Source: Monarcha castaneiventris obscurior
Lineage: Eukaryota; Chordata; Aves; Passeriformes; Monarchidae
Length of the DNA: 64,000 nucleotides
NCBI GenBank assembly: GCA_026261815.1
Contig: JAMPIT010000566.1
Location: 27,739,001 to 27,803,000, forward strand
Reading direction: 5' to 3'
The translations under genes were made by a program, and so were the position numbers. Below, piece by piece: positions 1 to 10,638 of the stretch (positions are counted from its first letter, which is position 1; every line of letters starts with the position of its first letter). The notes below the pieces were generated by a model, which did no database searches, was not told the origin of the DNA, and was given only the letters and a program-made list of their open reading frames with translations.

Positions 1-429
1 AGTATGTTTTTTTTTTTTGAAGAATAATTAGCCTGCAGTAGGATGGAGTAACTTCAACAGGATTAAGTATGCTACACTATCCATTGGTGGTATGGTGCAT
101 ATAGTGTGTAAGTACTTCTGGACTTAGTCAATGATTGAGAATGTTTTTGGGTGAAAATTTGGTATTTAGATTTTTAATTTATGTCCAAGTTCTGCTTTAT
201 GTGTTACTGCATTACTGGAATTAGACATCACATGGTTGGTCTTACATTCTTACTCACTTCTCATTGATGAGAAAATGCTGATTTTTATTTGGTTAAATTT
301 TATAAGAAAATGGAATATGTATACCACCTGTGACAAACAGAAAAACCTCCTGAAAAATAAATCTGTGATATCTTGTTTCTTCTTTTCTTAAAAGAAAAAG
401 ATGTTTTTAACATAAAAACAGCAACACAT
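1..429. other. Unique AT-rich DNA, no gene seen
   Basis: Short interrupted frames only. I recognise no repeat, RNA gene or splice-flanked exon. The last five bases (425-429, CACAT) are the left copy of the target duplication of the adjoining LTR. Confidence 0.5.
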
Positions 430-556
430 TGTTATGTTTTCCCAGCTGGAAATTAAGCACCACACAGCCACTCACTAAGCACCTTTCTCTCCCACTTGCC
501 CTGGTGCAATGGGGAGGGTAATCAAAAGTAAAACTTGTAGGTTGAAATAAAAACAG

Positions 557-562
557 TTTATT
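557..562 (-). promoter_or_regulatory. Polyadenylation signal of the solo LTR
   Basis: The minus strand reads AATAAA, about 165 bases downstream of the LTR TATA box, the position expected for the R/U5 region. Confidence 0.55.
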
Positions 563-727
563 AATTAAAAATAAAGTAATATACAATAATAACAAGGAAT
601 AAAAAATAAGAATGGAAAGGAAAAAAACAAACAAGTGATTCACAACACAGTTGCTTACCACCTGCTGATTTATGCCAGACCCTGTCCCTGAACCCTGATG
701 GGCCTCCCTTCTGGGTAACTCCTCTGG

Positions 728-735
728 TTTATATA
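728..735 (-). promoter_or_regulatory. TATA box of the solo LTR
   Basis: The minus strand reads TATATAAA here, inside the LTR and upstream of its polyadenylation signal as in a normal U3-R order. It marks the old retroviral promoter, which would point toward lower coordinates. Whether it is active cannot be told from sequence. Confidence 0.6.
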
Positions 736-990
736 CTGGGCAAGATGTTCTACGGTTGCAGATTATCTCTTTGGCCAGTCGGGTCATTTGTCCCATCTTT
801 TCTCCCACTTTTCTGTTGTGTACCTACTAACTGGGAGAACATGAGACACAAAAAAACCCCAAAAAGGTCCTTGACTTAGGATAAACCCAACTTAGCAAAA
901 AACGAAACATCAGTGTGTTCTCAGCATTATACAAAACATAGCAATGGCTACACTGAAGAAATTTAATCTATTCCAGCTGAAATCAGGACA

Positions 991-2009
991 CACATACACC
1001 TATAAAACCCTCTACTTTGTCTACTAATAAAACCATCTTGGCAGCTTACCATGGCAAACATCTGGAGATTTATCTAGATCTGACCTGTTGCATGATGTTT
1101 TGTCAGATCTTTGCCTGCTCTGAAGCAGCACTTGTTACAAAACCTGTCAGCTATGAAATTGCATATATTTTTGTCATGTGAGTGATAGCTTTGGAAGAGT
1201 TTCAGGTTGAAAACACCACCTACTCATGAAGACATAATTCAAACTTGTTGCAAATGTATAAATCCACTGATGTAGCTGTAAGATGTATCTTGTTGTGACT
1301 GTCACATCATTCACTTTTTAAATGTCATACCTGTCATGTTTCTTGATTGAAGTACTCTTAATGTAAAATACCTGGTGGTTTTTTTTTTTTCTTTTCTGTT
1401 GTTCAATCAAGACAAGGCCATGCCAGTGAAAATCTGGCTTTTTAAAATATCGCCTTGAGAAAACAGTAACAGGTACAACTTGTACCATGATCTCCATGTA
1501 TTGTCTCTCTTTGTTTATAGTTGTATTCCTCAGAGGAGCCACTTACATTTCTACTATGTACTTTAAATCTACCTACAAGTTATGGAAATGATGCAACACA
1601 GTGGTTTTTCAACTAGCTACAAAACAGCCTTGACTTGAGGACATTTTAGTCAAGATACAGAAAAGCATACTGCGTGTGAATTTGTGCTGGAGTTCTACCA
1701 ATATTTTTCCCATTTCAACAGAATTCAAATAAGAATATATAAAATAATGTAAAGTAAAAGTATGGGGGTTCCCCTTCACTTTTTGACTTTCTAAGGAAGT
1801 TATTATGTGTTCCCTGTTAGGTCCCTGGCTGGCAAAAAGAAAAAGGAAATAAAAGGAGGCATTAAAGGAGGTAAAAATTACTGAAGTACGGCAGAGACCA
1901 CATAAGCCACGATAGATAAAGACCAGTACTGTAAAACAATGTGGTAATTTCTGGGGGAAATTTAACGTAGAAAATCATGAGAGGAAATCTATGAATTCAA
2001 GGCAGTTCT
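991..2009. other. Unique AT-rich DNA, no gene seen
   Basis: After the right target duplication copy (991-995) there is only unique-looking sequence. A minus-strand frame of 74 codons at 1318-1542 has no recognisable domain and fits chance. Confidence 0.5.
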
Positions 2010-2297
2010 GAAGGGCCAATTAGGTGATTAGAGGGATGGAGCACTGCTACTACGAGGAAAGGCTGAGAGGGTTGGGACTGTTCAGACTGGAGAAGCGAAG
2101 ACTCCAAGGTGACTTTGTTGTGGCCTTTCAGGCCCCCTAAAGGGGCCTACAAAAAAGCTGAAGAGTGGCTTTTCACTAGGCTGTACAGTGATAGAACAAG
2201 GTGTGATGGCTTTAAATTGAAAGAGGGTAGGTTTAGATTAGGATTAAGGCCTCTTTCAACAAAAACCATGCTCTGATTCTATGATTTGATGATGGTG
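2010..2297 (+). mobile_element. CR1 LINE, 3' fragment
   Basis: The segment runs through the C-terminal end of CR1 ORF2 (gagggatggagcactgctac, then the region after the reverse transcriptase) and the 3' UTR. It closes with CTCTGATTCTATGATTT, the CR1 octamer-type tail. Internal deletions and stops make it non-coding. The 5' border is approximate; the 3' border is set by the tail. Confidence 0.85.
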
Positions 2298-2499
2298 ATG
2301 TCCCTGAGACAGGTGTTAAATGAGAGGTAAATGAGAGTTACAGCAGTGGGAGTCTGGTGTTCATATTAATGTTTATTAACTCCTTCACTTATTGGATAAT
2401 TTGTACAGTTTTCTTGTGCTGAAATTCTTCAAAGAGTAGCAAAAACATGATTTTAAATAGTGTATTTTTTTCCTTTTCTTTGTTCTGAGGAATGTTGTA

Positions 2500-3300
2500 A
2501 GCTGACACTGCCTCCAGTAGCTTCAAGGCTGGGATTTCATCATGCCCAGGGAGCCAGGGTCTCTGCCTAGGCTGGGAGGTGTTTGCAGGTTCAGTGGGTA
2601 ACAAAGCTGAGCATGTATCCCAAGGACACGAACACAGACACATTTGTACACACGCAGGCACTCAGGTCTGATTGCACACACTGCCACAGACAAGGCACTG
2701 CAGCACCCAGATGTAGTGCTCACACAAACACAAGTGCAGACAGCCAACTGTGTCACTAGTTTTGACACAGATTGAAGGTCACTAGTGCAAGTAAGTGCAT
2801 GTGCACACACGCACACACACACACACACACACATATCTACCACTCTCCAGTCACAAGCACATGCACATTTGTGGATTCCTTGAGTACTGATATTGCACCT
2901 CTGTCCATCTGGTACCTGTTCATGGATCCTGGGACTCCCTACCTGCCCCACAGGTCCCTGATTCACATGCAGGTGCTTATCCCTGCTGTTTGACTGGCGC
3001 CCCTGCCTAGTGCCAGGGTTAGGAGACATACCTGTCTCCAATTCCAGCAGCTGGCACCAAGCACCCAGCACTCAGCCCCTCACTCACCTGACTCACCTCA
3101 TTCACCTGGCCCCCTGTAGTCAATTTTCCTAAAACATACCATTTAACAATGAAGCTGAGGCCAAGTCCCCCACATGCCTCCAGCTGGTGTCCCTGAGATC
3201 CCACTGGCTCCGGCCACTGCCATCATGATCCCAGGAATCCTGCACACCCATCTCACCATAGTGTCTGGTCCCAGTCCACTCACACCCACAGCAACCAGCT
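2500..3300. other. GC-richer, CA-rich block of unknown origin
   Basis: Base composition changes sharply from the AT-rich surroundings. CACA, CAGG and CCTG words are frequent on the plus strand and a CA microsatellite sits inside. The open minus-strand frame at 2523-3071 (182 codons) is Cys/Val-rich (repeated Cys-Val), which is simply the translation of the CA/TG tract; I do not call it a gene. No splice-bounded exon or known repeat is evident. Confidence 0.4.
2804..2833. repeat. (CA)n microsatellite
   Basis: About fourteen CA units with one G interruption near 2811. Dinucleotide repeats of this kind are length-variable. Confidence 0.95.
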
Positions 3301-3302
3301 CC

Positions 3303-3666
3303 TCACAGAGTCACAGAGACATAGAATGGGTAAGTTTGGAAGAGACCACTGGAGCTCACCTGGTCCAACCTCCCTGCTGCAACAGGGTCTCCTAGAGCAC
3401 ATTGCTCAGGATTGTGTCCAGACAGCTTTTGAATATCTCCAAAGAAGGAGACTTCACAACCTCTCTGGACAACCTGTTCTAGTGCTTGTCATCTGCAGAG
3501 TAAAGAAGTCCTTTAGCATCTTCAGGTGAAATTTCCTGTGTTCCAGTTTCTGTCCATTGCCTCTAATCCTATTGCTTGGCACCAATGAGAGAAGCCTGGC
3601 TACATCCTGTTGACACCCTCCCTTCACATATTTGCATACATGGATAAAATCACCTAAACCCTCTGG
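3303..3666 (-). mobile_element. CR1 LINE, 3' part (first half, split by an insertion)
   Basis: On the plus strand the segment begins with the reverse complement of the CR1 tail (cacagagacatagaatgg), then the standard CR1 3' end followed by the C-terminal ORF2 region in antisense. The sequence is broken at 3667 and resumes at 3943 with the expected next CR1 words, so the intervening 268 bases are a later insertion. Confidence 0.85.
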
Positions 3667-3942
3667 TTCTTATGCTTGCACAGGATAACAAATGAGGTGG
3701 CACAGAAAGACCTACCACAGGATTTAAGGAGAACACAGCTGCAGGGCTGGGAGACAAACCTGCTGATGAGCCATGGCCTGCACGCAGCTGGCCTGGACCA
3801 TTCTATACAAAGCCTTGTCTGTCCCTTACCCTGTTGCTCCTTCCCACCCCCTTCCCTACACGCTCCCTCCTAAGTCATGTGTGGTCCCACTGACACACCC
3901 CTTGAACATCACAGATCCCCGTGTGCCTGTTTCCTTCTTATG
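3667..3942. mobile_element. 260-bp insertion in CR1, flanked by 8-bp direct repeats
   Basis: TTCTTATG occurs at 3667-3674 and again at 3935-3942. If the interior (3675-3934) plus one TTCTTATG copy is removed, the flanking CR1 reads continuously. This is the signature of a transposition with an 8-bp target duplication, the size typical of hAT DNA transposons. The interior ends (CTTGCACAGG and CCTGTTTCC) do not form a convincing terminal inverted repeat; they share only a short CAGG-like core. There is no coding capacity, and I do not recognise the family. It could also be a retroposed fragment with a chance-sized duplication. Confidence 0.5.
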
Positions 3943-3990
3943 ACTGAAAAAGCCCAGGCTGCTTCTCTCCAAAGCTGTGCCTATAGTTAC
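3943..3990 (-). mobile_element. CR1 LINE, continuation after insertion
   Basis: The words aaaagcccaggctgcttctc match the antisense CR1 stretch that normally follows the sequence at 3666. Similarity fades by about 3990. Confidence 0.6.
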
Positions 3991-4757
3991 TTAATGGGCC
4001 TTTAGCTTGCAACTGAAGGCTTTTTGTCCTTGATAATGACTCTGCTGTCTCTTGGCTTTGTGTCTCTGTGTCTTCTTATTTACCACTTCCACTTAATTTA
4101 TTATCGCCTTTGCACTGAAGAGGTCCTTGATGGGATCACTTCCATGAAGCAGGTGCTCTCACATTCCACATATGCTTACAGTCTAATTTCTTTTCTTTTA
4201 TGAATGAAGAAAGGTAGAGATATTCTTTGAAGTATAATTCAGAAAAAAAAATTATTTAATAATAATATTGTTACTACTGCTAGTACTACTAATAATAAGG
4301 GCAACAGTAACAACCACAAAAACACAGGAAATTGAAGAAAAATAATATTCAGAACTTCTGGAGGAGCCACTAGTGAAACCCTGTCTCTTACAAAGCTGCT
4401 GACAGCTTTGCCATTGATTTTATTAGTTCTATGACTTCAAACAGGGTCTTTTGCATGGGCTGTTAATTAAATGCTTCTGGGCTTGGAGAAAACAGAAGAA
4501 AAATGTAATATAAACAGGTATGCCTTGATGGAAAGCAGGTTGTTTCAGACTTCTTCAAATCTTCACATTGCTTCTTCACCCTTTGTGACATTCTAAGTAT
4601 TCATGCATGTTTGAAATGTATTGCACTTTGCAATGATTGACTCAGTTTTATTTCTGGACCATTTAAACAAAAGTTTTCATTTGCATATATCTTGTGGTTT
4701 TCTTACACTCATGTCCAAACAGAAGATTAATTGGAAAAATTAATGTGTAAGATTGGC
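3991..4757. other. Unique DNA, no gene seen
   Basis: AT-rich, including a short run of TAA/TAC trinucleotides near 4256-4300. No recognisable repeat family or exon. Confidence 0.5.
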
Positions 4758-5130
<373 letters not shown>

Positions 5131-7088
5131 TACATGAGGAGACCTAGAAGGCAAATTAGAGACTGTCTTTCTACAGTCTCCCTGTCTTAGGAACTACAGA
5201 GCATCTACACAGGAGGCTGGTCTCTCTCAGTATTCTTTAATGTGGAAGAAACCAATCTTCATTGGGAGGGTAGATATCAGGGTGTCTTACACTCCAACAC
5301 TTTTGCTGAGCAAAATGAGGCCAGTGGTATCACTTTCACACAAGGTAAAGATATTGCTGCTAGACCACAGGAAATGTAGGAAAAAACAGTGTTGATATCA
5401 AAGGGGATCCTTATTAGTTAAGGGATTAGGGTAACATGCCCTAAGGATTCCTTGCTGCATTTAGATTGGTAGAGACAACAATAGACAGTGCTGCTGTCTT
5501 TGGATTTTGGGCCACAAATAATTCTTTTGTCTTTGTCACCATTTCTGAGTGAGGCTGCAATTTATGCTTTTGTCATTGTTAGACTGGGGCTTACTTTCCC
5601 ACTGCATTATATCTATTGTGTTCAGTTCTTCAATATGAAGTTAGAAAAGAAAGGAGACTCAGATCTTGACTCCTGTGGTGCAATTTACTTGCTCAGAAAT
5701 AGATAAAAGAAGTGCATCTTTTTTTCTAATTGCATAATTAATCAGCAATTTCTATTGCCAGAAGGTTGTAGTGAGGCAATGAAATTAGTAGGATTTAGAG
5801 ATATTTAAACTTTTTTTGAGAGTAAAGTAATATTTTACATAGCTTTTTAAGAAGTTTGGAGCTGTTCTTTAAAGCACAAACCAGACATTTTACTGGTCAA
5901 AGTAGAGCTCCTTTTGAGGCTGAATTACTTCTTACCTGCCTGTAAAAGGGCTTTCTAAACTTGATATGGTTCATATCATACTGATTACAATTGAAATAAT
6001 GCTTTTCTTTTGAAATATGGCTTTAGATAGACATCTAGTCAAATAATATAGCATTCCTTTAGTTCTGAAGAAATTCTTCCAGCAAATGCATTTAAAGACC
6101 AAATCAGTGGAGACTGAAGCACTATTTAAATTTTAAAGGATTTTATAATAAAAGATGTCATCCTCTTATGTTATAAAATACCCCTGATTCAGATACCAGT
6201 GGCATTACTAAAGTTCCAGTGGTTCCAATTAAATTCTAGCCCAAGCTTTTAAAATTAAAACTGTAAAGAGAAATTAAATTGCACAAAGGGGTAGTTCTGT
6301 CTTTGTTTTTATGAAAAGGCAAGTCACAGTGGATACTGGTATTCAACACATGGAGGTCCTCAAGATTTTAATTTTTGAAGACCTGTTGAGATTGAGTGGA
6401 GTATACATTTTCCTCTGATACCAGTTTTGCTGTGGAATTTGCCGTTTGTTCTTGCCTTGGCTGTCTAACTCTGTGAAGGTGGAAGGCAGGTATATTTGTA
6501 TGTGTGCAGTCCACAATGATTAAGGACTCTGTGGCTTATGTCCTAACATTTTACTTAGTTTTTGTCCACAGTGCTGTGACCTCATCTTCTCTGTCTTCAG
6601 TGGACAGAATAAGCCCTGTTTGAGTAAGAGATGAATAAGTGAGAATGAAGTTTGTAAAAATATGAGGTCAGCAAAAACACAAAAATAATTTTCTTGTACT
6701 GTTAAATGCACAATGCAGTTAGTTCAGTGATGAAAATAAGACTGAGTTGTACTTAGGAAATTTTATTTAGCATTTCATTCTCCTTCATTAAAAGCAATAT
6801 AAGCCAATGGAATAAAGAAAGAACTCTCTAAAAAAGTTACACAGAATTGTGGTGTTATAATTTAAAATATCATATGAAATCATATTGTATATATTATATT
6901 AAAATTATATTATCCACTGAATATTATATGTTATACATTTTATGTTAGGACTCACATATATATTACATAATTTGTATGCTGTGTTGTATCATCTACACAT
7001 ATTTCTGTCACTCCTCTGCTTTCATATAATACAGTGACAGAAGAGATTATTCTGACTACATGACCATTTCTCCAACAAAGAGAAGTAT
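5131..7088. other. Unique AT-rich DNA, no gene seen
   Basis: No repeat family or exon recognised. An AT-only stretch with ATAT words lies near 6860-6975. Confidence 0.5.
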
Positions 7089-7217
7089 AACAGAATCATC
7101 TGAGTTGAAAGGGACCCAGAAGGATAACCAAGTCCAACTCTTAAGAGAATGGTCCATAAGGGGATCAAACTCATAATATTATTAGCACCGTGCTCTGATC
7201 AACTGAGATAATCTCAG
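7089..7217 (-). mobile_element. tRNA-Ile-derived SINE with CR1-like 3' end (TguSINE1-like)
   Basis: On the minus strand the unit begins with a tRNA-like head. An A-box-like ATCTCAGTTGATCAGAGC is followed by GTGCTAATA in the anticodon region (AAT, isoleucine) and a B-box-like GAGTTTGATCCCC (7159-7171). These are the internal RNA polymerase III promoter blocks. The rest (7089-7140) is the CR1-type 3' end, reading GGTCCCTTTCAACTC then GATTCTG. A tRNA-Ile head joined to a CR1 tail is the known structure of the passerine SINE TguSINE1, moved by CR1 reverse transcriptase. The tRNA part has several substitutions and no intact acceptor stem, so this is not a functional tRNA gene. Confidence 0.8.
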
Positions 7218-9074
7218 GGTCATAATTTTCCTTGTTTACTTTTGAATTATCTAATAGTTACTGCACACATGTAAAATCAGAGATAAAAGTAGTAGTATCA
7301 TGGTGACACTGATTTGTGTCATTTGTGGTACAGTGAAAAGGAGGTTGAGAGACCTTGAATTCAATGATGCTAAGGTAGAGTGGCTCTCAAGACTCTTGTC
7401 TCGTCTTCTTGTGCCCCAGTTGCAGAAAGTAGCTCAGTACTACTGAAACTCTAACATACATTAGGGTCACGAGAAAGTGAATAACTGGCTTCAAAAAAAC
7501 AACAGTGTTTGAAAGATCTTGTTTCAGAAACACAGTATTACAGTAACACACAAGGTGACGAAATATTTTAAAAATGAAACAAACCTGTGACCATATTTCA
7601 CTGGATGCTTTTTTTGTCATTTTCTTTTCTCAGATTCTTCTGCTCCAAACATCTGTTCCTCTTAACTGGTGTTGCCAGCCTTTGGGGCCTTAGCATAATG
7701 AGGCTGTTGCTCACAATTTTAATATGGTGTCATTTTATTCTGCTCAGAGCAGATCTAATTAATGCCTAATTAAGAATCCATCCAAGGTCACTGATGTCAA
7801 TAAAGCTGAACAAATGTTAGGAAGGATAACAGTTTGGGGAATCAATCTGTCCAAGTACTAAGCCTGGTGTAAGGCTCTGAACTCTCTGTGTGTATCTTAA
7901 GGAAGGTGCCAACTTCATTTTAAACACACAGCTTCAGCCGTTTCCTGTTGACTGATTGCTTGCCTTTTGGACTAAAACTGTAGCACAAAAACTGCAGGAA
8001 TTAGAGAAGACTCCAGTATCTGGTATACAAAATTAGCTATATCTTTTCAATATAATTTATTTTGTAGTAGAGCATACCTTAACAACAAAGGTATCTGCAA
8101 AAGTTTGCCATTGTAGGGATCTTCTTTGACTCAATGGGTTATAAAGTGATAAAATGGCTTTTGTTTCTTTGTTGCTTCCATTAATTCAGACTGAAAATTT
8201 GCTGCCTCTGCCAGGAGCTGCAGGAAGCAAGGAAAGCTTACTATTTGAAATGTAAATTGATCCCTCTTGACAGGCAAGGAAGGATTGAGCTGGAGGTATA
8301 GGAAATGTATGTAGTATTTTATTACTGATTATAAGTATTTGCTCACACATGCTTTTGAAGGTATACAAATTATGCAAAGTTTAACTGCTTATTCCCATGC
8401 ATAATATAAACCCTTAAAAAAATCCTTGTAAAAAAGGATGACTAGTACCTTATTAGGAAAAGTGTTTATTGCACTTCTGGGGTCACACAAGGAAAACTTG
8501 CATATCCTACTTCTTTGAGTTACTAAACAAATTTCCTACTGGGAAAGAGCATGTCTAGATATCCTAAATCAGGGACAGTTTTTTACTCTGCTCTGAAGCA
8601 GCAGGTTTCAGCTGGCATATGGATGCAAATCAGTAAGTTATCTTGTTATTCTCTAGCAGAGTGGTGACTGCCCAGTTGTTTGACCTTTCTTAGATTTCTT
8701 TCCATCAGAAGAAATTTTCAAAGGGAATTCCTTTATCTTGGTAAGAGGTAGTTGCACTTTAAAAAAAAAAAGTTTAATTGTACTTATTCTGACACAAAAG
8801 AAGGAAAAATTAAGGTCACTTACCTTTCACACAAAACCTGTGGAATTCACTGTCAATTCACATGGAATATTTGGCTCTTGTATAAATAAAACAGATAAAC
8901 CTTAATTTCCTTTGAATTCTAATACTAGAGTCTCAAACTGTTTTTTAATAGAGAGGAAATTTTAACATAATGCTGGTTTTGATCGTAAGTCATTTTATTG
9001 TTAAGGAAAACATTGAGTTCCATGTGGGAATAAAAAAGGCACTGTCTGAGAGATTATGGGTCAGGATTAAAGGG
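7218..9074. other. Unique AT-rich DNA, no gene seen
   Basis: No recognisable repeat or gene. Short frames near 7387-7769 on both strands show no family features. Confidence 0.5.
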
Positions 9075-9668
9075 AAGACAGAATCAGGTGAGATTATACT
9101 GGGGGTTTCCTACAGGCCCCACAGCCCAGGAAGCTGAGCAGATGAGGCCATCTATAAAAAGATAGGAGTAGCCTCACATTTGTAATTCCTCTTCCTCATG
9201 GGGGACTTCCACCACCCAAATATCTATTGGAAGGATAGATATCCTATGTGATATCCATGTCACAGCATGACACAAGCAATCCAGGAGTTCCCTGGAATGT
9301 GTTGATGGTAACTTGCTTCTCCAAGAGATAAAGGAGCCAATAAGGAGAGGTGCTATGGTGGACCTTGTTCTCACCATCAAGGTCACGAGGAATGATGAGG
9401 AGTATGAAAATCAGGGGCAGCCTTGCCTGCAGTGACCCTGAAATGGTGGAGTTCAAGAGCTTTAGGGCAGCGAGGAGGGCACAGAGCAAGCTCACTAACC
9501 TGGACTTCAGGAGAGCAGATTTTGGCCTCTTTAGGGATCTGCTTCATAGTTACTTGGCATAAAGCCATGAAGGGAAGCTGATTAATATAAAAAGATTAGG
9601 AGCAATAAATTTCAACAAAGAGGAAGTCAGGTGAAAATGCCAGGAGGCCTTCATAGATGAACAGAAAG
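9075..9668 (+). mobile_element. CR1 LINE, endonuclease-region fragment
   Basis: Translation in shifting frames gives CR1 ORF2 words in order: a YRP-like motif near 9110, GDFHHPN near 9200 (endonuclease catalytic region), EPIRRGAMVDLVLT near 9330-9370, LDFRRADFGLFRDLL at 9500-9545, and a KNARRP-like stretch near 9635. Frameshifts and stops break the frame repeatedly, so it is dead. It lacks the reverse transcriptase, which is unusual for a simple 5' truncation. Confidence 0.8.
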
Positions 9669-9719
9669 TTCCCAAAAAATACCATGCATCTATATCACCT
9701 GGGCAACAACCTCTCAGTG

Positions 9720-9842
9720 ATGGCTAACTGTGTGCTGGACTGCATCAGCAAGAGCATGGGCCAAGAGAAGTGATTATTTCTCTCTACCTTACAGCTCTTA
9801 GACCACTTCTTAAATGCTGTGTTTGCTTTTGGACCCTAGATT
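9720..9842 (+). mobile_element. CR1 LINE, C-terminal ORF2 fragment
   Basis: The stretch tgtgctggactgcatcagca onward encodes CR1 words corresponding to the conserved segment just after the reverse transcriptase (LDCISKSMG, then LLDHFLNAVFAFGP). It lies in the same orientation 50 bases after the endonuclease piece. Together they look like one element with its reverse transcriptase deleted, or two copies side by side. Confidence 0.7.
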
Positions 9843-10164
9843 GAAAGAGAAGGATTGACAGACTGGGTAAATATAAAGCAGGGGTTAATATAAAGTAAAG
9901 GAAACTGGACTATGTAACGGTTGCAATAAAGTACAATCGAGTGAATGTGGTAAGGTGACAGATGAAAAGCAAGTAATAGATGTGTTTCCTCTGAGGTAAC
10001 ACACAAGTGAAATTGCAGGAAACCATAATGATCCGTTCTGCTTACTGTCTTGAAACAGCAAAGCCCAGATCATTACTAGTTTATGCTGCAATCTCATATA
10101 AGCAATCTAAATCTGATCTATGCTATCAGTTGTGGAAAACCAAAAGGTTATATACCTGTAAGAA

Positions 10165-10240
10165 TATATTTTATATATTATTATTAATATATTATATAAT
10201 AAATAATATTTTAATTATTATTACTTATCTAATATTTATT
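10165..10240. repeat. AT-rich low-complexity tract
   Basis: Almost only A and T, rich in ATTATT/TAATAT words. Low complexity, not a clean microsatellite. Confidence 0.85.
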
Positions 10241-10589
10241 ATATGCTTGATCTTGTTGAGAAATACCAATACAATGGTAGAGAGATTTTCCCAAAATAGA
10301 TTTCTGCTTTTATTCTGCACTATTCAAGATATGATTTTCTGATATTATTTCTGTATATGTCTCCTTTACTTTAGCATCCAGGAAGATTTAATTCCTTGAT
10401 AGTACAATTCACATTTCTCAAATGCGTCTTAACATTTTTTTTTTTAAGATACTTTATATTGATATCCCAGAAATGGCTTTCTGGTAGCCCCAGGGTATTC
10501 CAGTATGTTCTTCTTCAACGACCAGATCATGCATACATTCTTGTTTTATGGACATTGAAAATTCATTCTACAGAGCAGTGGCTCACTAG

Positions 10590-10638
10590 AAGTGTTTGTG
10601 TGCGTGTGTGTACGCGCGTTTGTGTGCATGCACGCATA
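10590..10638. repeat. GT/CG alternating purine-pyrimidine tract
   Basis: The plus strand alternates pyrimidine and purine without error from 10597 to 10618 and again from 10620 to 10637, mixing TG, CG and CA steps. This is a degenerate (TG)n repeat with Z-DNA-type sequence. Confidence 0.85.

Larger units (their letters stand above)
430..990 (-). mobile_element. Solo LTR of an endogenous retrovirus (ERV-L-like bird LTR)
   Basis: Read on the minus strand, this 561-bp unit starts TGTCCTGATTTCAGCTGGAA and ends in ACA, so it has the TG...CA ends of a retroviral LTR. The flanking five bases are identical on both sides (CACAT at 425-429 and 991-995), a perfect 5-bp target site duplication. With no gag or pol attached, this is a solo LTR left by LTR-LTR recombination. 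On the minus strand it carries a TATA box (728-735) and an AATAAA-type polyadenylation signal (557-562). The left part (about 460-560) has the GTGGTGCTTA-like end typical of this bird LTR group. The open frame of 133 codons on the minus strand (407-808) follows the LTR and is not a gene. Orientation and borders are well supported; the exact subfamily is not. Confidence 0.9.

Noticed and set aside
2523..3071. 182-codon minus-strand frame with many Cys-Val pairs
   Set aside because: The Cys/Val pattern comes from the CA/TG repeat and CACA-rich DNA. No signal peptide, domain or splice context.
3675..3934. Terminal inverted repeats for the 260-bp insert
   Set aside because: The two ends share only a CAGG-like core, too little to call an inverted repeat.
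7150..7217. Possible tRNA-Ile gene
   Set aside because: The acceptor stem and T-arm are degraded and a CR1-like tail follows directly, so it is a SINE head.
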